Positions 57,343 through 64,000 of a stretch of 64,000 bases of DNA are shown in pieces. Source of the stretch: Candidatus Poseidoniaceae archaeon (GTDB lineage Archaea; Thermoplasmatota; Poseidoniia; Poseidoniales; Poseidoniaceae); contig CASIAW010000006.1 in NCBI GenBank assembly GCA_949372875.1, forward strand, positions 1 to 64,000. The letters run 5' to 3'. Every line of letters starts with the position of its first letter. Position 1 is the first letter of the stretch. The notes below the pieces were generated by a model. The model did not search any database. It worked only from the letters and a program-made list of their open reading frames with translations, and was not told where the DNA came from. The position numbers and the translations under genes were made by a program.

Positions 57343-60039
57343 ATGTCAACAGGCAATGAGGAGGACGTCTTTCTCGCGCTTGATGATGAGGTTGAACCTA
57401 AATTGCCCAAGAAGGGTAAAAAAACCAATCAAAAAACCGCAGAAAAAAAGCCTTCTAAATCTTCGCCCCCTCCTTCTGTAACGGTCCTCGATGCTGAAAT
57501 CCTTGACACTTCTATTATTCGACAAGCGACAGGAGAATTTGAAGTTGGATGGCCACTCTTAGGTATGGATTGTCCTGATTGTGCAGGCAAGGCCACTCGT
57601 GCTTTGAAGACCCTTGTTCACATCAATGATAGCAGCGTTTCAGCGACTGCTGGAACGGTGAAACTCACCGTCCAACTTGAGTATGGTTCGCTTTCTGAAG
57701 CCTCCTCAGTGCTACGTTCTTTGGGCCATGCACCCGATGTTGCTTACAATGAATTAGCGGGTATACGTAGTTCACAGGTCGCTCAACGTAACGGAGTCGA
57801 CCAACGGAAATTAGCCAAGATCTTCCGTCAGCAACCGGGTGTTTTAGATGCAGAGATTACAGATGATGAACGCATTCTGCTTCAATTTCCAACAGATGTA
57901 TCTCAAGAAATGTTTGCTCTACGAGATTCTCACATCCATGAGATTGTTGGGTCTCCAGTCAAGTATATCCCTGCCCAATCGAACCGTATTCGCCCCGATC
58001 AATGGCGTTTAATTGGTGGCGGCATAGCGTTACCACTTCTGTTGTTGGTCATTTTGGGTGAACTTCTTGGGTTTTCGTCAATGGTGCTCGGAATTATTGC
58101 TCTTCCAGGATTGCTCATAGGTGGCTCTCAAATGTTCAAGGAAGCAATGGCGAGTATTCGAAACCGGCAACTTGGATTTCAGGTTTTGACAAGTTTGGCA
58201 GTCATCGGGGCTGCGATTCTCGGTATGTGGGAGGAAGCACTCATTGTCGCCATTCTTGTAGCCTTCACCGCACACCTTGAAGGCGATGCCCTTGTGAAAG
58301 CACGTAAAGCGATGCAAGGAGGACTTGACCGTCTACCACGTAACGCTCGTAAAGTCAACAAGGCTCTTTCGCCGAAAATAGCACCAGAAAACCTGGTCGG
58401 TATTTCTCTACAGATGTCTTCCGCCTCTCCAGTGATAGGTGCAGGTCAAGGGGTTATACCCGCTCAAGATGATGGTGAAGAAATGGTCCCAATTGAATTG
58501 ATTCGAATTGGCGATTCACTGGAAATACGGAGTGGGGAATTGATTCCTGCTGACGGCATAATCCTCGAAGGCCATGGGTCAATCGATAAAGCACCGCTGA
58601 CAGGAGAATCGGTTCCGGTGGAAGTTTCAGTTGGAGATGATATTCAAGCAGGCCTCGTCTTGGCTCGTGGCCCTATTGTCATCAAAGTCACTGCAGTAGG
58701 CGACGATACTCGCTTGTCGGGATTGATTGATGCAGTCCATACTTTTCGAGATAAACCACCGCGGTTGCAGAGCAGCATCGAGTTTTTCACCGCTATATGG
58801 GTACCAATTGTACTCGTTGGAGCCGTCGCAATTTGGTATTTCTTATTCCCGAATGACTGGAAGATCATTTTGCTCATATGGGTTGTAGCTTGCCCATGTG
58901 CTTTGTTACTCGCTACACCCGTGCCTCATGCCGCAGCACTCTCTCGCTCCGCTCACTTTGGTGCAATTGTTCGCGGTGGTGACATTATCGAACGTCTTTC
59001 CAAAGTGAATCACATTCTGTTGGATAAAACGGGTACATTGACGTCTGGCAAGCCTAGATTAGGAGAGGTCATCATGGCCAAGGGACGTCAACAATCAGCA
59101 GCCTTGAAACTCGCAGGAGGGCTTGAGGCTCGTTCATCGCACCCTTATGCTCTTTCTGTGACGGAATATCTCAAATTACAGCGAGTTCCTGCTGGCAAAG
59201 TTACTGATATATCGGATATCGAAGCCGGTGTTCAAGGAAAATCTGGCGGGAAAGAAGTGATGTTCATCCGCTTTGATCGTTCAAAACAACATGGCGTGAC
59301 TGTACCGAATGAACTTCAGAATGCGTATAATGATGCAGAACGTCGAGGACATGGAGCGAGTCTACTTGTGCGGGAGGGTGATGCAATTGCTCTTTTCACT
59401 TTCATCCATGATGACACCCACTCCGGCAGTAAAGAATTGATTGCCGGGCTAAAAAAGCGTTCAATCAATGTCGAAATATTATCGGGGGACAATCAAGCAG
59501 CTGTTTCAGCCTTTGCTAAAAGTGTCGGTCTCCCTGAATCATCCGCTCACGGTGGATTTTCACCTGAACAAAAGGTTCAGTGGGTTGAAAACCGTTCAAA
59601 AACCCACATTACCATGATGGTTGGTGATGGATTCAATGACGCATCCGCTCTTGCACTGTCAGATGTTGGTGTGGCAGTTGGAACTGGTGAAACAGTGAAT
59701 CTTGAAGCAGCAGACGTCCTTATTCCAAGTGATAACCCTCTCATGCTCACCGAGCTCATCGATCTTTCACGGCGTGCACAGAGAATCCTCATGGGTAATC
59801 TCATCATCTCAGTCGGCATCACGCTTGCTCTTGTGGTTGCGGTAATTCTCCAACTTTATGATGAACTTTGGGTTGGCGTCTTGATTCATGAAGCGTCGGT
59901 TTTGTTGGTGATTTTGAACGGGGCTCGGCTTGCAGGTGGAGGAGGAGGTTTTGCACTTCTTAGTGCAATATTTATTTCCTTGTGGAGTGATTTGAAAGAA
60001 TCCTTCTCCTTGCTTAGGTTGAGATATTTTCCACAGTGA
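57343..60039 (+). CDS. Heavy-metal P1B-type ATPase
   Basis: About 898 residues. A basic N-terminal tail leads to a metal-binding HMA domain with GMDCPDCAGK (Cys 77 and 80); a second, degenerate HMA-like region follows without the Cys pair. About eight membrane helices, the actuator loop with DKAPLTGESVP, the CPC motif at 517-519 in VACPCALLLATPVPH, the phosphorylation motif DKTGTLTSGKP (Asp about 561), the SSHPYAL motif and the hinge GDGFNDASAL are all present. It would pump a soft metal out of the cell. The ALLLATPVPH form differs from the copper and zinc consensus, so the metal is uncertain. A winged-helix regulator follows. ATG at 57343 preferred over an upstream TTG. Confidence 0.92.
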   Translation: MSTGNEEDVFLALDDEVEPKLPKKGKKTNQKTAEKKPSKSSPPPSVTVLDAEILDTSIIRQATGEFEVGWPLLGMDCPDCAGKATRALKTLVHINDSSVSATAGTVKLTVQLEYGSLSEASSVLRSLGHAPDVAYNELAGIRSSQVAQRNGVDQRKLAKIFRQQPGVLDAEITDDERILLQFPTDVSQEMFALRDSHIHEIVGSPVKYIPAQSNRIRPDQWRLIGGGIALPLLLLVILGELLGFSSMVLGIIALPGLLIGGSQMFKEAMASIRNRQLGFQVLTSLAVIGAAILGMWEEALIVAILVAFTAHLEGDALVKARKAMQGGLDRLPRNARKVNKALSPKIAPENLVGISLQMSSASPVIGAGQGVIPAQDDGEEMVPIELIRIGDSLEIRSGELIPADGIILEGHGSIDKAPLTGESVPVEVSVGDDIQAGLVLARGPIVIKVTAVGDDTRLSGLIDAVHTFRDKPPRLQSSIEFFTAIWVPIVLVGAVAIWYFLFPNDWKIILLIWVVACPCALLLATPVPHAAALSRSAHFGAIVRGGDIIERLSKVNHILLDKTGTLTSGKPRLGEVIMAKGRQQSAALKLAGGLEARSSHPYALSVTEYLKLQRVPAGKVTDISDIEAGVQGKSGGKEVMFIRFDRSKQHGVTVPNELQNAYNDAERRGHGASLLVREGDAIALFTFIHDDTHSGSKELIAGLKKRSINVEILSGDNQAAVSAFAKSVGLPESSAHGGFSPEQKVQWVENRSKTHITMMVGDGFNDASALALSDVGVAVGTGETVNLEAADVLIPSDNPLMLTELIDLSRRAQRILMGNLIISVGITLALVVAVILQLYDELWVGVLIHEASVLLVILNGARLAGGGGGFALLSAIFISLWSDLKESFSLLRLRYFPQ

Positions 60040-60106
60040 GGGGCAATCGACCTCTTTACGCGGCATCTTCAAACCGTAGAGGGGTTTCTCCCCAAACGGT
60101 GAGGTG

Positions 60107-60607
60107 ATGGCACGAGTTCGAGTAGACCCAGTCACAACTGCTCTTGCACACCCCACGCGTCGTGCCTTGTATGTGGCTTTGTCAAAGAATGAGGAAATGA
60201 GTACCGTTCAACTGCAAACAGAAGTGAATGTAGAACGTTACAACCTTTACCACCACTTGAAAAAGTTAGCCTTCTTGAACTTGATTGAAAACCATCGAGA
60301 TGCTGGACGCTCTCGGTGGTGGAAAAAAACTTCACACGTGGATTTACCCGAACTGCTTTCCACAACGCATCTTCCTTCATCATCACCATCAGGCCCCTCA
60401 ACAAACGGCTTGGGAGTACTTCCGGATGGTCTTACAGCAGAAGTCGATGAAGGGAGTGAAGTTCACATCATCAATCTCGAAGGTTCGAGAGATCAAATAG
60501 GAGCAAAACGGATGCTTGAACTTCTCGCACTTGAACACGGAATTGAATTGGATTTACCCTGGAATTTTTTACCAGCGAGTATTGCATTGATTGCCAAGAA
60601 AAAGTGA
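60107..60607 (+). CDS. ArsR-like winged-helix regulator
   Basis: About 166 residues. The N-terminal winged helix shows ALAHPTRRALYVALSKNEEM, recognition helix VERYNLYHHLKKLAFLNLIE, and wing HRDAGRSRWWKKT. The C-terminal half (LPDGLTAEVDEGSEVHIINL) is a small domain of unknown type without a metal-Cys motif. It lies 67 bases after the metal ATPase on the same strand and may control it (inference). A GTG one codon upstream of the ATG is also possible. Confidence 0.8.
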   Translation: MARVRVDPVTTALAHPTRRALYVALSKNEEMSTVQLQTEVNVERYNLYHHLKKLAFLNLIENHRDAGRSRWWKKTSHVDLPELLSTTHLPSSSPSGPSTNGLGVLPDGLTAEVDEGSEVHIINLEGSRDQIGAKRMLELLALEHGIELDLPWNFLPASIALIAKKK

Positions 60608-60660
60608 ATACGACCTTTTGAAAGCAAATAACTCAAGAAGTGAGAGCAGGAGCGGATACT

Positions 60661-61053
60661 ATGGGCGAAGAACTGACAGTCGAATCTCGTGTAGCCCCTC
60701 CGCCACTTTCATGTCCAAAATGCGATGGTTTATTGCCAAATGAACTCGGTGAAATACGTTGCACTTTATGTCCCGCACGTGTCCGAATAGACCACCCTGT
60801 AACTCGAAAGAAATGGGCAGAGGAAAAGATTGGCTGTCCCGATTGTGGCAAAGTACTGGTCGTAGGTGTTAACAAACGTCCAGCACATCTGAAATGCGCA
60901 TCATGTTCTGCTCACTTTACTGTCCTTCCGAAAACGGCACGTGTTGAAGTCAAGTGCCCTGGTTGCGAACGTCAATTGCGCATGAAGCGACGCCCAGGTG
61001 AACGACAAATCGACTGTCCAGCCTGTGATACAATTTTCAAAGTTACCTTTTGA
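60661..61053 (+). CDS. Three-zinc-ribbon protein
   Basis: About 130 residues with three consecutive Cys4 zinc ribbons: CPKCDG...CTLC, CPDCGK...CASC and CPGCER...CPAC. Between ribbons are short basic loops. No catalytic domain is attached. Tandem ribbons of this kind bind nucleic acid or act as protein adaptors. The ATG at 60661 was chosen; the frame also extends upstream to 60640. It follows the winged-helix regulator on the same strand by 53 bases and could be part of the same unit. Function unknown. Confidence 0.8.
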   Translation: MGEELTVESRVAPPPLSCPKCDGLLPNELGEIRCTLCPARVRIDHPVTRKKWAEEKIGCPDCGKVLVVGVNKRPAHLKCASCSAHFTVLPKTARVEVKCPGCERQLRMKRRPGERQIDCPACDTIFKVTF

Positions 61054-61194
61054 TTCACATAGCGTAACCTTGGCTTCGAGGAACATCGCCAAGTTGGTTC
61101 GTCGCATAACCATCGCAAACAGCCTTGAAGGCTCGCGTTCTTGTCGCGCTCCTTATCTATGATGAGATGTCCATGAAACACTGGATGGGATACG

Positions 61195-63660
61195 ATGGGA
61201 TTGAGCGCAAGCAACAGTGACGAGGCTCTTGATGCTGCTCGCAGGAAGCGAGAAAACGCTGACATAGTCTCTCTTTCTGCACTTCGGTCACAATTCACAT
61301 CGACGGCTACATCCTCTCTCGATCAAGCAACAATGACGAGTGCTCGTTTCCGACAAGAAGAGCGATTGAGAGCAGATCTCAGACGCGAACGCAGAATCCG
61401 ACAGCAAGCAATCACCGAACGTGTGAACGTCATGCAAGAAGCATTAGCCAGTGATTTAGCTGTGCAACATGAACTGACTCTGGATTCACTTGAAAAAGAG
61501 ATGAGAGAGGAAATGGAGCGTGATTTGAGTACGCTCGAGCGTGATTCACTTGCTCGTGAAGAATCTCGTATGCGAGGGGAACTTGAACTACGGCTCAATC
61601 GCCAACTCGAAACGCTCCAAGACAAACTCGATGTCGAACAGGACATGCGCCTTGAAGAACATAAAGCGCAACTAAAAGCACAAATTGAAACCCAACTTCA
61701 GGATGAACACCGTCAACGTCTCGACATTCAAAAAGAACGACTTGCAATGGAATATAATCAAGAATTGCAACGCAGAGTTCGCGAGATTGAAGCAAATATT
61801 GAGCATGAGATGGAAGAACGGTTCAAGGAAATGGAAGTTTCAGAAATTTCTCGCCTTGAAGAAGGTCATGCTGCTCGACTCGCTGAACGCGAGGAGCAAT
61901 TACGCCGAGGTATCCGAACCCGCCTTGAACAACAACTCCGTACTCGCTTAAAGCAACGTGAAGCCCGCTTGAAGGCTGAATATGAACGTCGTAGTCTCCG
62001 CCTCGAAGAGGATATTGCAGAACAATTACAGGTTGAACTTGAAGGACGTCTCCGTCAAGAAACCGACGATTTGGAAGAAAGAATGCGAGAAGATGTGGAA
62101 TTAGCAATTGCTCGACGAAGAGATGAACTACGAGTCGAAATCGAACAACAATTGCAGACACGTCATGCAGAACGTCTTTCAGAGCGTAAGTCTCGACTTC
62201 GAGAGAAATATGACATCACCTTTTCCAAGGCAGTGGATGATATTTCACGCTCTCTCAAATCAGATGTTGAATCCGAACTTGATGTTCGAATGGATGAAGA
62301 GTTCAGCAGTTACCGCAACGCTCGAGAGGCTGAAATCCAAAACCGACTAGCACGTTATCGATATGAACGTGAAGCAGAACTTCGAGATCAACTTGAAAAT
62401 CAATACGAATCAAAGAAGGTCGACTGGTCCGAACGTCTAGAGTTAGAATTCCAATCTCGTGAGGCATCTGCTCGTAAAGCGATTATGTCTGAAGTGGATG
62501 CAGGTCTACGAAATGAACGCCTGACCTTTGAAACCGATCTTGACCTTCTCAAAGAAGAAACCTCACTCGAACTTGAAGTCGATATGGAAGACCGTCTCAA
62601 CGAATTCCGAGTCCGCAAGGAAGAGGAAGTTGCAACACAACTTGAACGACAACTGGACAAGCGTGAAGAAATCATGCGAAACAAGGCACTTATCGATGTT
62701 CGCAAGCGTGAGACTCATATTCGTGCAGAGATTGAAGCGCAACTGGGCTTAAAGAGAGCCGAGATTCGCACTCGTCTCCAGACCTTAAGTGAGAAAATGG
62801 ATGCTTTCAAGGAAATGGCCGAAGATCAAATGCGTAGCGCCATCTCAAAGCAAATTGAAGGGGAAATCGACACTGCAGAATCGGATGTTCGAACTCGAGA
62901 AGCAGAGTTCCGGGAACTTCAATCTACGGACACTCGTGCTGAAAAGCGACAAATGTGGATGCAATCCATTTCAGGGCAGAATGCACCTGGGGCAATTGAT
63001 TCAATGACGCCTGGTGCTCTTGGCGCTCGTTCAAATGCATTAGGCTCCAGTGCTGGACGTGAAATGCGTGGTGTACTCTCAGGTCAACAGCAAGCACCTC
63101 AACCTCGAATGGGCTTGAGTGGAATGCGTAGTCCGATGACAAGTTCCAAACCATTGGCTCCTCAAAGCGGTATTCCGCTTGCACGACCAGTCAAAACACC
63201 TCTCGGTGGTGGCGATGCACCGTCACTGCCTCAACCAGTTCAAAAGTTGGTAAGAACACCTCTTCAGCCAATCAGTTCACCCGCTGCAGAAACGCAAATG
63301 GAGCAAGTAGTAGAGCCAGTTTCAGAACCTGTAACAGAGGTTGAACCTGTAGCAGAGGCTGAACCACCTGTAGAGGAAGTTCAAGAGGAGGAAGTAGTAA
63401 CAACGCTTCGTCCTATTACAGCTGTCCTTGAAGCACTGGAAACTCCAGAAGTTGTGAAAACAACGACGTTGACTCCTCAGCGGCCTCAAATGATTCCAAA
63501 GAAAGAACGTGGTTCACCTCCGCAATCAAAACGCGGAGAGGTTCCAAAGTCTGGGGACGTAACCGTCTTGAAGCCTGTTCAGAGACTGACTCCACTCAAA
63601 CTGACCCCTCCGACTCAAGCCTCTGATTCAGAAGAAGAAGGCGAAGATGAAGACGAGTGA
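61195..63660 (+). CDS. Arg/Glu-rich coiled-coil protein
   Basis: An 821-residue protein without signal or membrane segment. Residues about 30-590 are almost continuous heptad-like sequence dominated by Arg, Glu, Leu and Gln (LRADLRRERRIRQQ, LEERMREDVELAIARRRDEL, EAEIQNRLARYRYEREAELR), a single very long alpha-helical coiled coil. The last 220 residues are Pro/Ser/Gln- then Glu/Val-rich (PVSEPVTEVEPVAEAEPPVE) and appear disordered. No known domain found. By shape it could be a cytoskeletal or scaffold filament (inference). A secreted-protein gene begins 64 bases after its stop. Confidence 0.75.
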   Translation: MGLSASNSDEALDAARRKRENADIVSLSALRSQFTSTATSSLDQATMTSARFRQEERLRADLRRERRIRQQAITERVNVMQEALASDLAVQHELTLDSLEKEMREEMERDLSTLERDSLAREESRMRGELELRLNRQLETLQDKLDVEQDMRLEEHKAQLKAQIETQLQDEHRQRLDIQKERLAMEYNQELQRRVREIEANIEHEMEERFKEMEVSEISRLEEGHAARLAEREEQLRRGIRTRLEQQLRTRLKQREARLKAEYERRSLRLEEDIAEQLQVELEGRLRQETDDLEERMREDVELAIARRRDELRVEIEQQLQTRHAERLSERKSRLREKYDITFSKAVDDISRSLKSDVESELDVRMDEEFSSYRNAREAEIQNRLARYRYEREAELRDQLENQYESKKVDWSERLELEFQSREASARKAIMSEVDAGLRNERLTFETDLDLLKEETSLELEVDMEDRLNEFRVRKEEEVATQLERQLDKREEIMRNKALIDVRKRETHIRAEIEAQLGLKRAEIRTRLQTLSEKMDAFKEMAEDQMRSAISKQIEGEIDTAESDVRTREAEFRELQSTDTRAEKRQMWMQSISGQNAPGAIDSMTPGALGARSNALGSSAGREMRGVLSGQQQAPQPRMGLSGMRSPMTSSKPLAPQSGIPLARPVKTPLGGGDAPSLPQPVQKLVRTPLQPISSPAAETQMEQVVEPVSEPVTEVEPVAEAEPPVEEVQEEEVVTTLRPITAVLEALETPEVVKTTTLTPQRPQMIPKKERGSPPQSKRGEVPKSGDVTVLKPVQRLTPLKLTPPTQASDSEEEGEDEDE

Positions 63661-63724
63661 AGAGAAAAAATCTCTTGATGCCTCCAAGGGTACGCTTCAT
63701 ATCGCTAAAGGTCCTCGGGATACT

Positions 63725-64000
63725 ATGAAGAGACTCGTCGTTCTTCTTATCGCAGCATTGATGCTACCAATTGCTGCAGTTGTTCCACTGGCATCAGCTT
63801 CAGGCTCCTCTCTTGTCGATGGGGGATATACTCAAGAAAATGAACCGAGTTTTGTATATTGGAAACAAATGTATGATGGTTCCATTTTGACTGTTGATAC
63901 GACAGGTAATTTGAGCGTTAACAGTTTTGTTAGTGGTTTCCTTATCCCTCAATGGACCATTGACTTGAATGTTAGTGCAAATTCAGCACGATTAGATTCG
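63725..64000 (+). CDS. Secreted protein, N-terminal part (cut by window edge)
   Basis: A clear signal peptide starts at the ATG at 63725 (MKRLVVLLIAALMLPIAAVV) and the frame stays open to the window end, 92 codons. The mature part begins SGSSLVDGGYTQENEPSFVY. An in-frame ATG 26 codons upstream (63647) overlaps the previous gene's end and is less likely. No domain can be called from this fragment. Confidence 0.75.
   Translation, partial: MKRLVVLLIAALMLPIAAVVPLASASGSSLVDGGYTQENEPSFVYWKQMYDGSILTVDTTGNLSVNSFVSGFLIPQWTIDLNVSANSARLDS

Noticed and set aside
61323..61646. Ser-rich minus-strand frame of 107 codons
   Set aside because: Reverse complement of Glu/Arg-rich coiled-coil codons; a shadow of the gene at 61195-63660.

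Overview
This window looks like a euryarchaeal genome fragment, most probably Marine Group II (Candidatus Poseidoniales). The information-processing genes are archaeal: EF-1 alpha, family B DNA polymerase, a GINS subunit, ribosomal protein S8e, SRP19, an Lrp regulator and pantoate kinase. They sit among bacterial-type genes (leucyl-tRNA synthetase, ribulose-phosphate epimerase, BolA, CGFS glutaredoxin) and several very large secreted, membrane-anchored proteins with calcium-binding thrombospondin-type-3-like (TSP3) repeats. The lineage is inferred from this mix; no 16S rRNA gene is present. Genes are tightly packed, and many neighbours abut or overlap by a few bases.

Bases 1-10,700 form a surface-polysaccharide region. 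Its left end is eroding: a PP-loop-type gene (1-1226) and a convergent gene (1253-2475) are both riddled with frameshifts and stops, and a UDP-sugar dehydrogenase (4150-5498) carries two frameshifts. An apparently intact Wzm/Wzt-type ABC exporter lies between them. A DegT-type aminotransferase, a CGFS glutaredoxin/BolA pair, a flippase-like protein, a glycosyltransferase and ribulose-phosphate epimerase follow.

Bases 10,700-28,000 hold thioredoxin, a winged-helix/STAND ATPase, three large TSP3 surface proteins (one with a WD40-like propeller, one with a 66-bp coding minisatellite, one with beta-propeller repeats), a membrane-anchored double winged-helix regulator with a large extracellular part, a GHMP sugar kinase and a bacterial-type LeuRS.

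Bases 28,000-48,900 are mostly housekeeping: a CDIN1/C15orf41-type nuclease, pantoate kinase, a redoxin with a 43-residue zinc-finger microprotein beside it, Lrp, enolase, PUA, FAH, S8e, SRP19, IlvE, PolB, pyruvate kinase, EF-1 alpha, S10 and GINS. Within this stretch is a blue-copper protein with four near-identical fasciclin domains. It and a nearby small secreted protein both end in a PGF-type C-terminal sorting signal.

Bases 48,900-64,000 hold a 2148-residue surface protein, tRNA-Leu(CAA), a DUF2071-like protein, phosphoglycolate phosphatase, a heavy-metal P-type ATPase followed by a winged-helix regulator and a zinc-ribbon protein, an 821-residue Arg/Glu-rich coiled-coil protein, and the start of another secreted protein cut by the window edge. 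Several genes have a TATA-like element about 20-30 bases before the ATG and little or no leader, suggesting that leaderless transcripts are common; EF-1 alpha and S10 instead have clear Shine-Dalgarno sequences.
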